A stretch of 34,361 nt of DNA. Origin: Bacteroidia bacterium. GTDB lineage: Bacteria; Bacteroidota; Bacteroidia; Bacteroidales; BM520. The stretch covers positions 1 to 34,361 of the forward strand of contig RZYD01000004.1 of NCBI GenBank assembly GCA_009930445.1, in the 5' to 3' direction. The notes under the pieces are model-generated. The model was not told where the DNA came from and ran no database searches. It saw only the letters and a program-made list of their open reading frames with translations. This document shows, in pieces, positions 23,576 through 30,906 of the stretch. Position numbers and translations under genes: made by a program. Each line of letters opens with the position of its first letter. The first letter of the stretch is position 1.

Positions 23576-23956
23576 CTAGAGCTGAGGAGGGACAACAGAG
23601 TAAGTCCTATCATCCCTCTCCTCTATCCTCAAACTCTTATATTTATTAGTTAAATATTTTTTAATCTGCCTCCAATCTCTTGTAGGCATACGCTTACAGA
23701 GGTCATCAATATCGGCTCTAATAATAGCCCTATACCGATTATAATCTTTATCAAGACCATTCCCTCTGTGATGATAACTACAAACTGGCACGATAGCCCA
23801 TTTCTCATTTATTCTTTTACCAGCAAATAAGAAAGCGTGTTCCCACTCTACTCTCCCCTGACATTCGTGTCCTTTCCCTATATCGCAATAAATACAAGAT
23901 CGCATAAACGGGTCCTCAGCTATCTCCTTTCTCATTTTTAATGGTATCGGTTTCAT
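23576..23956 (-). CDS. HNH endonuclease
   Basis: 126 aa. Zinc-binding CIYCDIGKG (residues 21-29) and VCSYHH (58-63) surround WEHAFLFAGKRIN (38-50), whose His and Asn match the HNH core. The remainder is a basic helical tail (RRADIDDLCKRM region). It starts 1 nt after the small zinc-ribbon gene. A role in processing recombination intermediates, or as a genome-resident endonuclease, is possible. Confidence 0.7.
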   Translation of the reverse strand: MKPIPLKMRKEIAEDPFMRSCIYCDIGKGHECQGRVEWEHAFLFAGKRINEKWAIVPVCSYHHRGNGLDKDYNRYRAIIRADIDDLCKRMPTRDWRQIKKYLTNKYKSLRIEERDDRTYSVVPPQL

Positions 23957-23957
23957 A

Positions 23958-24134
23958 CTACTTCGTAATTTTTAACTTATCTATATCAATATGAACCGTC
24001 CTACCATATTGAACCTTACTGGCTAATATAACAGCCTTAAGAACATCAATAGTCATTCTACATTTAAGACAACAACTCTCTCCGTTCTTTCTAAAATAAA
24101 GTCCACATTTTTCGCATTTAATTCTTTCTTTCAT
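23958..24134 (-). CDS. Small zinc-ribbon protein (58 aa)
   Basis: I choose the ATG at 24134 (MKERIKCEKCGLYF), because a longer start at 24170 overlaps the previous gene by 32 nt. Cysteine pairs CEKC and CLKC (residues 7-10 and 22-25) form a ribbon; the rest is helix and strand (DVLKAVILASKVQYG). It is probably a small DNA-binding accessory protein. Confidence 0.6.
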   Translation of the reverse strand: MKERIKCEKCGLYFRKNGESCCLKCRMTIDVLKAVILASKVQYGRTVHIDIDKLKITK

Positions 24135-24138
24135 ATAA

Positions 24139-24882
24139 TTAAACGCTAACTCCAACAATCTCCTCCTCAAAAATATCTATACCTTTGATGTTTCTAACTC
24201 CTGCTCTAATATCTGCTCTAATCAACTTCTCATCAATAACAAGATATTTTTTAGGGACTTGCTGAGGTTCAACAACTTTAAAATTCCACTGCTTTCTCAT
24301 CTTTAAACTTCCATTATCAGAGTGAACTGATTTTTGTTGTTTGAAATCAGTATCATCAAAACTAAATTCCTCTCTACTAGCCTCCTCCTCTTTAGCTTTC
24401 TGCTCATCCTCAATCCTCTGTAATTCCTCTTTTTTAGCTTTACCTTTTAATCCCTCTTTTTCTAATCTCTTTCTTTCTTTCTCAGCCTCTTTCTCTCTTT
24501 GTTTTCTTAATTTCTCTTGGTCTTTCTCCCACTCCTTTCTTTTTCTGTCCTCCTCTTTTTTTCTTTCAGCCTCTAACTTTTCCTCCTGAACCTTACGAAA
24601 ATTAACAACCTTTAATTTTCCTAAACTTTGAGCCTTTTGTAAAAACTCTTTAATAGGTCTAAACCTAGCATTTATGCTAGTCAATTGGTCATTAAGAGGT
24701 TTTGTAAAGAATAACCTTGTTTCCTCTAATGTTTTTAACTGCTTAGTTATTTCAGCTAATAACTCAGTAGCCATTTTTACTCCATGCTCATCTTTGATTG
24801 TGAGGTCATTAACTCTCTCAATCAAATCTTTTGAGCCTTTTTGAACGACAACTAATTTGTCGTCAATTTGTGTCTTTGTCAT
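24139..24882 (-). CDS. Coiled-coil recombination-module protein
   Basis: 247 aa. Residues 95-180 are a long, highly charged coiled coil (KLEAERKKEEDRKRKEWEKD and similar), preceded by helical repeats (KQLKTLEETRLFFTKPLNDQ). The C-terminus MRKQWNFKVVEPQQVPKKYL, then IRADIRAGVRNIKGIDIFEE, is a pattern often seen in phage proteins encoded beside single-strand annealing and exonuclease genes. It probably assists recombination or replication; no catalytic motif is visible. Confidence 0.6.
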   Translation of the reverse strand: MTKTQIDDKLVVVQKGSKDLIERVNDLTIKDEHGVKMATELLAEITKQLKTLEETRLFFTKPLNDQLTSINARFRPIKEFLQKAQSLGKLKVVNFRKVQEEKLEAERKKEEDRKRKEWEKDQEKLRKQREKEAEKERKRLEKEGLKGKAKKEELQRIEDEQKAKEEEASREEFSFDDTDFKQQKSVHSDNGSLKMRKQWNFKVVEPQQVPKKYLVIDEKLIRADIRAGVRNIKGIDIFEEEIVGVSV

Positions 24883-24887
24883 AGATT

Positions 24888-25238
24888 TTAATTATTATAT
24901 TTTTTATAAAATTCGTTTGCTAGTTTTAGCACTCGTAATCGTAACATATTTTTCTCGCCTTTTTTAAGTCCATTTATCCCCACAAACCTCTCTCCTCCAT
25001 TTTTTTGATTACGATTATTCTCAGCTATACTCCTCTTAGGAAATTTCATATCTGAGCATTTTTTAGGCTCTACCAAATCACCAATCCTCTCATCAGGTCC
25101 AATTCGGTAGATCGCAACATCAAATCCACTTAAACAAGGCTCTAGGCAAATCTCATAATCCTTAAACTCAAAGGAATAATACATCTGCCTATCATCAGTT
25201 ATAGCTAACTGAAAGTCTTTCCATTCTAATTTTTTCAT
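24888..25238 (-). CDS. Hypothetical protein (116 aa)
   Basis: I choose the ATG at 25238 (MKKLEWKDFQLAITDD), since an upstream start would overlap the previous gene. It has beta-rich segments (MYYSFEFKDYEICLEPCLSG, VAIYRIG) and a basic C-terminus (LRLRVLKLANEFYKKYNN). No family recognised. Confidence 0.5.
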   Translation of the reverse strand: MKKLEWKDFQLAITDDRQMYYSFEFKDYEICLEPCLSGFDVAIYRIGPDERIGDLVEPKKCSDMKFPKRSIAENNRNQKNGGERFVGINGLKKGEKNMLRLRVLKLANEFYKKYNN

Positions 25239-25239
25239 A

Positions 25240-25905
25240 TTAGTTATAGTTTTTACGAGCCTCAAATTTCTTACTAATATTCTCAAACCTCTCTATTGTC
25301 CCTGTAATACCTGATGAGCCAACTAACTTCTCAATATTTTTATAATCACGATATTCAGTAGTCAACTTAGCTCTATTCTCAGCCTCTAAACGACTACACC
25401 CGACCTTATCAATTATTTCAGTAATCTTGCCATAGTATAATTGTTTTTTATAAATCAGATAGCCATTTAAAAGAGGCTCATAGGATAAGAAAATCGCAGA
25501 CTTCTCTAACCAATAATCAGCAGGTATTTTAGCTTTATCATTTATCATCTTTCGCATATTTCCTAACTCAGCCTCAACATAATCCATAACTCTCCTAACT
25601 TTATCCTCCTCCTCCTCAGAAAATTTAAGCCCCTCCATTAACTCATTATAGCTAGGTGGTTTCCTGTCTAAAATAATACCTCCAAAAGTTTTCTGAACAT
25701 TACTGACAAAATCTTTATTCTCCTGTTTAAGCATTTCTAAATAATTACCTAACTCCTCAATCTCTGCCTCACTCCATTTATCCTCAGCTTGAATTTCATC
25801 TAAAAGGTCAGGCAACCTTTTTTCAAAATATGCTTTTCTAATTATCCCCTCAGTCTTACCACATATTTTGACCTCCTCTATTTTTTTTGTAGTTTTCTTT
25901 GCCAT
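25240..25905 (-). CDS. Hypothetical protein (221 aa)
   Basis: I choose the ATG at 25905 (MAKKTTKKIEEVKIC), just after the SSB stop. The protein is helical and acidic: LPDLLDEIQAEDKWSEAEIE, EEEEDKVRRVMDYVEAELG. The middle (LEKSAIFLSYEPLLNGYLIY) is well packed. No motif identifies a family. Gene order between SSB and the coiled-coil gene suggests a replication or recombination accessory. Confidence 0.5.
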   Translation of the reverse strand: MAKKTTKKIEEVKICGKTEGIIRKAYFEKRLPDLLDEIQAEDKWSEAEIEELGNYLEMLKQENKDFVSNVQKTFGGIILDRKPPSYNELMEGLKFSEEEEDKVRRVMDYVEAELGNMRKMINDKAKIPADYWLEKSAIFLSYEPLLNGYLIYKKQLYYGKITEIIDKVGCSRLEAENRAKLTTEYRDYKNIEKLVGSSGITGTIERFENISKKFEARKNYN

Positions 25906-25909
25906 ATAT

Positions 25910-26341
25910 TTAGAATGGTATATCCTCAACCCTTATCTCAGGCTCATTATCAGCACTAGGCTGAGAATAATCTGTTTTAGGTTCGGGCTGAGAATACTCA
26001 CCTTGATTATTTTGATTATCATTTTTAGAACTTAAGAACTCCAACTCATTAACAATAACCTCAGTCACATATTTCTTAACTCCATTACTCTCATAATCTC
26101 TAGTCCTCAATTCACCGATAACTCCAATCTTAGAGCCTTTAGTTAGATGTTCAGCAAAGACTTCTGCCTGACGACCAAATAAAACGATATTGGTAAAATT
26201 AACTATCTGCTGTCTTTGTCCTTGCTGGTCTTTATAAAATTTATTAGTAGCGATTGAATTTGACACAACCGACTTACCTGTGTTTGTTTTTTTGAGTTCG
26301 GGATTTTTAGTGATATTCCCGATTAAAATTACTTTGTTCAT
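25910..26341 (-). CDS. ssb: Single-stranded DNA-binding protein
   Basis: 143 aa. The OB fold covers residues 1-105 with the usual signatures: MNKVILIGNITKNPELK, FTNIVLFGRQAEVFAEHLTK, GSKIGVIGELRTRDYE and VTEVIVNELEFL. It then has a Gln/Pro/Asn-rich linker and the acidic C-terminal tip VEDIPF, the protein-interaction tail of bacterial SSBs. It protects single-stranded DNA and recruits recombination and replication partners. Its position beside the Rad52-like and RecB-like genes fits. Confidence 0.95.
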   Translation of the reverse strand: MNKVILIGNITKNPELKKTNTGKSVVSNSIATNKFYKDQQGQRQQIVNFTNIVLFGRQAEVFAEHLTKGSKIGVIGELRTRDYESNGVKKYVTEVIVNELEFLSSKNDNQNNQGEYSQPEPKTDYSQPSADNEPEIRVEDIPF

Positions 26342-26351
26342 AAATATATAA

Positions 26352-26795
26352 TTAGAATAAATTAGCTTGTGGAGATTTTTCAGCTTGATACTCCTCTCTC
26401 CTCTTATAGCTGTAATAATCTATATCACTAATATTCACAGCCATAGGTTCTTTAGAGTGAGTTTCCCAAGCCTTATGATCGTAGGAAAGGACTTGGTTTG
26501 CCATAGTAGCAACTATATCCATACAAGTAACCTCTCCGTGAATAAACTTAATCCCCTCCTCAGTAGGTATCCAACCACCTTTAGCACCATAGACTAATCC
26601 GAAGTATTGTAGCTTTTGAAAGTTAGCTAATTGATTATGAGTTAAATCTAGGCTTTTCTGTAAATTACAGGCTAGATGATATTTCTCAAAATAATCAACT
26701 AATTTTCTCAACGCCTTAACTAAAGGCACATTTAGTCTGTGAGTATAGGCAGTCACCACACCACCACAGCACTCACACTTTTCTTGATACTTCAT
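26352..26795 (-). CDS. Zinc-finger protein of unknown function (147 aa)
   Basis: An N-terminal CECCGG (residues 7-12) looks like one half of a zinc site. The middle shows helix-turn-helix-like segments (LDLTHNQLANFQKLQYFGLV, then GWIPTEEGIKFIHG), with a final helical part (ISDIDYYSYKRREEYQAEKS). It lies between SSB and the RecB-like nuclease. A DNA-binding role is plausible, not proven. Confidence 0.5.
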   Translation of the reverse strand: MKYQEKCECCGGVVTAYTHRLNVPLVKALRKLVDYFEKYHLACNLQKSLDLTHNQLANFQKLQYFGLVYGAKGGWIPTEEGIKFIHGEVTCMDIVATMANQVLSYDHKAWETHSKEPMAVNISDIDYYSYKRREEYQAEKSPQANLF

Positions 26796-26796
26796 A

Positions 26797-27582
26797 CTAT
26801 TGAACTAAAGCCTCCATTTCTTTCTGTATATTTTTAAGATACAGACAAGAAAGGTAGCCCTTTGTTATACGAGGGTCAGACTTAAAACTCTTAACTGCGA
26901 ACTCAGCATTTTCTTTCCCAAATCTAACAATCCAATTTCTATCAAATTTCTTTTCAAACTCCTCCTCGTGAGCAAGACCATAACCACCAACCTGTAAAAT
27001 AAAGTCCCAATAAATTCCATTACCACTTTTAAAATCTATCAAACAATATTCTCCGTCAACCTCAGCGATACAATCTAAAGTCCCAACGAAATTATATTTT
27101 TTTGAATAGACTAATTTTTCAGTAGCAATAAACTTTACATTATGCTCTTTCTCCCAATCCCTAAAAGCTAAATAGGCATTTTTAATTTCAGGGTCTTTAG
27201 GTATAGCAGGGATAGTCTTTCTCTCTCCTAATTTATATTTAATATACTCACTTACTAGATCGTGGATAATAGAACCCTTTTCAGCAGACTTATCCCTTTT
27301 AGTCCTCCAAGCATTTTTAGCTTGATTGATTTCAGGCTCTCCCACTACTCCCCCACTACTTAAAACATCAACGAGGGCTTTTCCCATTTCTTTACAAGCC
27401 CAAGGGATTAAGAGGGGCTTATCTATCATACCAGTAGCACCAGTAACCGATTTTAGCCATTCTCCATTATCTCGTCTAATATAGACGTGAGAATAGCGAC
27501 CATACTTCTCATAGAAGTCTATTGTGATTGAACCCCCATAAAGATTAAATGTTCTTGTAGGGGTATAAGTTGTCTTTGCCAT
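26797..27582 (-). CDS. RecB/Cas4-like PD-(D/E)XK exonuclease
   Basis: 261 aa. The motifs appear in order: GSIIHDLV (residues 103-110) with a conserved His, TEKLVYSKKYNFVGTLD with Glu155 and Asp170, CLIDFKSG (180-187) with the D-x-K catalytic core, and ILQVGGYGLA (195-204) matching the QxxxY motif. No Cys cluster for a 4Fe-4S centre is seen, unlike many Cas4 proteins. It lies next to the Rad52-like gene, so the pair is a likely exonuclease plus annealing protein, as in Red-type systems. Confidence 0.8.
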   Translation of the reverse strand: MAKTTYTPTRTFNLYGGSITIDFYEKYGRYSHVYIRRDNGEWLKSVTGATGMIDKPLLIPWACKEMGKALVDVLSSGGVVGEPEINQAKNAWRTKRDKSAEKGSIIHDLVSEYIKYKLGERKTIPAIPKDPEIKNAYLAFRDWEKEHNVKFIATEKLVYSKKYNFVGTLDCIAEVDGEYCLIDFKSGNGIYWDFILQVGGYGLAHEEEFEKKFDRNWIVRFGKENAEFAVKSFKSDPRITKGYLSCLYLKNIQKEMEALVQ

Positions 27583-27608
27583 AGATTTTTTTATTTAATT
27601 TAATAAGT

Positions 27609-28541
27609 TTATTTTACCATTTTAGGACTATTTAAAAAGTCCATTAAATATTTTTGAGCAGTAGATTGCTGTATTTTTAAACTCTTAATATTCTGACCAG
27701 TATAGTTATTATATACCTCAACCATAATCTCAACTTTCTCCTTAGTTAACCCGTCATCAAGGCTTATCTCAGCCTCCTTTGCCAAGACCCTGACTAGCTT
27801 ACTAAAATAATCAACTCCTTTATCCTCTTTGACTACCTCAGGCTCTATCTGATTACCCTCTACAACCTCAACATTCTCCGGATTACTCTCACTCACAATA
27901 AACTCATTCTTGTTATAGACATCACTAGCAATCCCCAACTCACTAGCACATTTCTTAAGGGCGTCAGTAGAGGCACTTTTATAATCATTAGCCATATCAA
28001 CTGGCATACTGGTATTAGACTTCAAATACTTAACACTAGCACCACCGAACTGGCTTTTGACGATAGCAACATTATTGTTTTCGTCTTTAATGATTAACTT
28101 ACCTTGAACCCAAACCTGAACGACTTTGTTTCCTACTTTGACCTCTCCCTTATCAATAATCTCAAAGTCCCAACGCCAACCGAATAAATAGTTTAGAGCA
28201 GTTTTCATATAACCACCCTCAACATAACTCAGCATAGTCCCACTTGGTCCTTTTCTTTGTTTGATATACTGAGCAGGTGTTCTCTCTGCCATTTTGAGCA
28301 ACACCTTTAAATCAAAGACTGGTTTAACTAGAGATTTTTTACTCTCTACAACCAAAGCCTTATTTAACTGCTGAGATAAATCCTCAGCTTTTTGTTCTGT
28401 TTCCACTAAAGCAAGTTTCAACTCTTTAACCTGCTTACTCTCTCTAGGCTTTCTAGTAGCCTTTTTTTGAGATGTTTTTTTAGCGACTTTCTTTTTAGTA
28501 GTCTTAGCTACCTTTTTTGTCGCAGTCTTAGTCTTTGCCAT
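27609..28541 (-). CDS. Rad52-like single-strand annealing protein
   Basis: 310 aa. Residues 1-40 are Lys-rich (MAKTKTATKKVAKTTKKKVA). Residues 78-215 carry the annealing core: QYIKQRKGPSGTMLSYVEGG, YLFGWRWDFEIID, VWVQGKLIIKDEN and the signature KSASTDALKKCASELGI, consistent with the Rad52/Rad22 family. The C-terminal 80 residues are acidic then helical. It would anneal complementary strands during recombination-dependent replication with the RecB-like nuclease and SSB. A promoter of the GTGTATAAT class is 29 nt upstream. Confidence 0.85.
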   Translation of the reverse strand: MAKTKTATKKVAKTTKKKVAKKTSQKKATRKPRESKQVKELKLALVETEQKAEDLSQQLNKALVVESKKSLVKPVFDLKVLLKMAERTPAQYIKQRKGPSGTMLSYVEGGYMKTALNYLFGWRWDFEIIDKGEVKVGNKVVQVWVQGKLIIKDENNNVAIVKSQFGGASVKYLKSNTSMPVDMANDYKSASTDALKKCASELGIASDVYNKNEFIVSESNPENVEVVEGNQIEPEVVKEDKGVDYFSKLVRVLAKEAEISLDDGLTKEKVEIMVEVYNNYTGQNIKSLKIQQSTAQKYLMDFLNSPKMVK

Positions 28542-28569
28542 AGATATAAGATTAAATTATTATATTATA

Positions 28570-28598
28570 ATTATACACCATTTTATTAACTAACCCAA
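28570..28598 (-). promoter_or_regulatory. Early promoter of the TGTATAAT class ahead of the Rad52-like gene
   Basis: Minus strand: TTGGGT (28598-28593), 17-bp spacer, TGGTGTATAAT with TATAAT at 28575-28570. The -10 end is 28 nt before the ATG, giving a leader of about 22 nt. The -35 overlaps the 3' end of the LexA-like gene. Confidence 0.65.
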
Positions 28599-28835
28599 GT
28601 CTTTCTTTACAAGGACAATATTTCTCCAAACTCTACCACCCTTTTTTTTAATAACTCTAATCCTGCCTTTATCAATTAAAGACTGAATAAACTTTTGAGC
28701 ACCTGTCGGGCTGATTGAGAATTTGTCAGCGATTTCTTGCCTTGTAGGAGAATAGTTATTGTCAACTATATATCCAAGAATATAGGCAAATATATCCTCC
28801 TCTCTGCTTGTTAGTGGTAAATTTACTTTAGCCAT
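28590..28835 (-). CDS. LexA-type winged-helix DNA-binding protein (81 aa)
   Basis: LTSREEDIFAYILGYIVDNN, then YSPTRQEIADKFSISPTGAQ, matches the LexA DNA-binding domain, including the SPT motif and the recognition helix. It ends in basic residues (RIRVIKKKGGRVWRN). The C-terminal autoprotease domain of LexA is absent, so it cannot be cleaved in response to DNA damage. It is the only clear regulator-type protein in the genome and the best candidate for controlling the phage's promoters. Confidence 0.75.
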   Translation of the reverse strand: MAKVNLPLTSREEDIFAYILGYIVDNNYSPTRQEIADKFSISPTGAQKFIQSLIDKGRIRVIKKKGGRVWRNIVLVKKDLG

Positions 28836-28865
28836 ATACTTTTTATCATTATTATTTATATTTTA

Positions 28866-28894
28866 ATTATACACCTTTTTTTAAATTTAATCAA
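28866..28894 (-). promoter_or_regulatory. Early promoter of the TGTATAAT class ahead of the LexA-like gene
   Basis: Minus strand: TTGATT (28894-28889), 17-bp spacer, AGGTGTATAAT with TATAAT at 28871-28866. It is 30 nt before the ATG at 28835. It is positioned so that the regulator could control itself. Confidence 0.65.
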
Positions 28895-28895
28895 A

Positions 28896-29246
28896 TTACT
28901 TTTTCCCCAATATTATCTTAGCAATTTTTTCAGTAGTCATACACCTCAGATTACTAATCCCAGCGTAGAAATCACAATCATTATCTAATTCTCTCTGAAC
29001 AAGAGGCTTGTGGTTTGAAAATCTTATTTTATATAATTTCTCACCCTTTTTAACAAAAACATATTTAGATATTTTGTTAGATCGTGGAATATATAACTTA
29101 ACCTCCCAACCCTCTCTCAACATCCTGAGAATAAATCTGAGATATTTAGGGGCACCATATTTCCCCTGAGATAGCTTCATCACCTTTTTGGCAATATCTC
29201 TCTCATTACAGGGTCTAGCCCTGTGGTAGTTTTTCTTAAACGCCAT
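28896..29246 (-). CDS. Hypothetical basic protein (116 aa)
   Basis: A strongly basic N-terminus (MAFKKNYHRARPCNERDIAK), helical segments (KYLRFILRMLREGWEVKLYI) and C-terminal Cys/His residues (CDFYAGISNLRCMTTEKIA). No family recognised. It overlaps the next gene upstream by 11 nt, so the two are co-translated. Confidence 0.5.
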   Translation of the reverse strand: MAFKKNYHRARPCNERDIAKKVMKLSQGKYGAPKYLRFILRMLREGWEVKLYIPRSNKISKYVFVKKGEKLYKIRFSNHKPLVQRELDNDCDFYAGISNLRCMTTEKIAKIILGKK

Positions 29247-29559
29247 ACTTAGAAATTTTTAGACTATTATAATGACGGGCGTCTTTAGCATATCTATATA
29301 AGAAATCAACAATCTCATTAAGGTCAAACTCACTCTCTCTGAACTTCACATCCCAATCAAACACGATCGCACCATAATTCAAAGCCTTACTCTTATTATT
29401 AAAGGCAATAGCCCAAAGTCCATTATCCTCAACCCAATAAAACTGATAGCCTAATTCCTCGTGATAATCAGCAGTAAAACGCATTATATCATCTAAACTG
29501 GCGAACTCTCCGAAGTCAAAGCCAACTACTAGCTTTGCTATTTCTTTTTTAGTAATCAT
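29236..29559 (-). CDS. Hypothetical protein (107 aa)
   Basis: An acidic, alpha-beta protein with DDIMRFTADYHEELGYQFYW and VDFLYRYAKDARHYNSLK as the clearest segments. No conserved catalytic motif. It sits between the 3D-domain gene and the basic 116-aa gene. Confidence 0.45.
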   Translation of the reverse strand: MITKKEIAKLVVGFDFGEFASLDDIMRFTADYHEELGYQFYWVEDNGLWAIAFNNKSKALNYGAIVFDWDVKFRESEFDLNEIVDFLYRYAKDARHYNSLKISKYGV

Positions 29560-29569
29560 AATTTTATAA

Positions 29570-30112
29570 TTATTTTCTAACGATTGATTTCTCTCCTAAA
29601 ATTCTCACAGTTAGGTTCTGCTTGCCAAACTTTATTGCTCTGTCTTTCTCCCAGTAGTTCATAGCAATATCTACTCTATTACCAAATCGTGAGTTCATCC
29701 TGTCCCAAACGATACATTCAAAACTCCAACCATTTGATGCTATAATCTGTAACTCAGTCCCTAGAGGCACGAAATTGGCAGCACATACATTCTGACCCTT
29801 AGCAACCTCCTCACATAAATTGACCTTTGAATAAGCACCGATACAGGGAGAACTATCAGTTTGGTTCACATCACCAACATTATAGGCAGTAACCTCTCTG
29901 ATTGTTTCGCTAACTACTTCACGAATAATAATCTCCTCTGAGTTTATCTCGTTAGTATTAGCAAGGGTTTCAATAGACTTAATTGTCTTATTACCCTCTG
30001 ACCAAATATATCCCGAAAGAACACCGACAACGATAAGCGTAAAAATGATTTTTCTTTTAAGTATTTTTCCCCTACGCTTTCGGGTCATATACTTTCTTTT
30101 TTTATTTTCCAT
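29570..30112 (-). CDS. Membrane-anchored 3D-domain (double-psi beta-barrel) protein
   Basis: 180 aa. A basic start is followed by one transmembrane helix (KIIFTLIVVGVLSGYIW, residues 21-37), so the rest lies outside the cytoplasm. Residues 72-176 are the 3D domain: REVTAYNVGDVNQTDSSPC, then ANFVPLGTELQI, VWDRMNSRFGNRVDIAMNYW with Asp137 and Asp148 from the conserved D-x-M-n-D-i motif. The fold is shared with RlpA and MltA-type peptidoglycan lyases. Four Cys in this domain could form disulphides. It is encoded with early genes, not in the lysis module, so a role in envelope penetration or host remodelling is worth considering. Confidence 0.75.
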   Translation of the reverse strand: MENKKRKYMTRKRRGKILKRKIIFTLIVVGVLSGYIWSEGNKTIKSIETLANTNEINSEEIIIREVVSETIREVTAYNVGDVNQTDSSPCIGAYSKVNLCEEVAKGQNVCAANFVPLGTELQIIASNGWSFECIVWDRMNSRFGNRVDIAMNYWEKDRAIKFGKQNLTVRILGEKSIVRK

Positions 30113-30117
30113 ATTTT

Positions 30118-30192
30118 TTAATTTTCCTCCTCCTCTGGTAGATCGTCAATATCTTGATGATTAGCAGGGAGGTAGGGATTAAAATTTAACAT
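30118..30192 (-). CDS. Possible 24-aa acidic peptide
   Basis: An ATG at 30192, 2 nt after the DUF2958 stop, opens a 24-codon frame ending DIDDLPEEEEN before TAA. The acidic end loosely recalls the tails of DNA-binding proteins. It fills an otherwise empty gap and contains a GATCGT site. It could also be unexpressed spacer. Confidence 0.35.
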   Translation of the reverse strand: MLNFNPYLPANHQDIDDLPEEEEN

Positions 30193-30194
30193 AA

Positions 30195-30512
30195 TTATTT
30201 ATTTAAAGTTTTAATATTAAACTCACTAATTTTTTTCTCTCCACAATGTAAATCTCTCTCTATACCTAAACCGAACTGACCTTTAAACTCCTCTAACTCA
30301 GCAAGACTGAAAGCACCCCACTTGTCATTATGGTCACCGAATAAAGATACATAGCCATAAAAACATTTATTCTCCTCATCCCACTCAGTAGCATACCAAG
30401 TCCCTGCCCCTGTCGGATTAAAGAACTTAGCAACCACGATAGGGTCTTTTTCCTCACTTTGGTCACCGACCTCTTTAAATCTCTTTTTTAACTCCTCTGT
30501 TAATAATTTCAT
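30195..30512 (-). CDS. DUF2958-family protein
   Basis: 105 aa. The order MKLLTEELKKRF, IVVAKFFNPTGAGTWYATEW, CFYGYVSLFGDHNDKWGAFS and FGLGIERDLHCGEKKISEF matches the DUF2958 family, common on plasmids and phages, of unknown function. The conserved parts here are the WYATEW core and the IERDLH motif. Confidence 0.7.
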   Translation of the reverse strand: MKLLTEELKKRFKEVGDQSEEKDPIVVAKFFNPTGAGTWYATEWDEENKCFYGYVSLFGDHNDKWGAFSLAELEEFKGQFGLGIERDLHCGEKKISEFNIKTLNK

Positions 30513-30518
30513 ATAATC

Positions 30519-30656
30519 TTATTTATACATCTGCTCGGCTACCTTGAACTCTAGTTCAACCACCTTACAGACTTTATTAAATTGAGCCTTTGTTATTTTC
30601 TGCTTTAGCTCAGTTAGCAGACTTCTTTGTTTTTGATGTAATTTTTTAGCTGACAT
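30519..30656 (-). CDS. Small coiled-coil protein (45 aa)
   Basis: An ATG at 30656 opens a 45-codon frame ending at TAA (30519-30521). The product is helical and basic: KKLHQKQRSLLTELKQKITK, then VCKVVELEFKVAEQ. It fills the gap between the DUF2958 gene and the 60-aa gene with only 4-6 nt on each side, so it is probably real. Function unknown. Confidence 0.6.
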   Translation of the reverse strand: MSAKKLHQKQRSLLTELKQKITKAQFNKVCKVVELEFKVAEQMYK

Positions 30657-30660
30657 AATT

Positions 30661-30843
30661 TTATTTAATATTTTTCTTTTTTAATATTTTTACTAATTGC
30701 TCTCTACTTAATCCATTCTTAAACTCTTTTGATTGTCTATCATAGAAATCTATTCTCTCACCCTCCTGATTATATATTCCCCATATCGGATATTTACTCA
30801 TATACTCTGAATAGATTTTTATTGTTTTGAACTCTTGTGTCAT
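30661..30843 (-). CDS. Hypothetical protein (60 aa)
   Basis: No recognised domain. The N-terminal half is aromatic (FKTIKIYSEYMSKYPIWGIY) and the C-terminus basic (LSREQLVKILKKKN). It is the first gene after the promoter at 30871-30899. Confidence 0.5.
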   Translation of the reverse strand: MTQEFKTIKIYSEYMSKYPIWGIYNQEGERIDFYDRQSKEFKNGLSREQLVKILKKKNIK

Positions 30844-30870
30844 AAAATATTTTTAATTGATTATGTTAGT

Positions 30871-30899
30871 ATTATACACCATTTTATAAACCTTGTATA
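30871..30899 (-). promoter_or_regulatory. Early promoter of the TGTATAAT class
   Basis: Minus strand: TATACA (30899-30894, an imperfect -35), 17-bp spacer, TGGTGTATAAT with TATAAT at 30876-30871. It is 27 nt before the ATG at 30843. The TAAAATGGTGTATAAT block is near-identical to that before the Rad52-like gene. Confidence 0.65.
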
Positions 30900-30906
30900 G
30901 TCGTAT

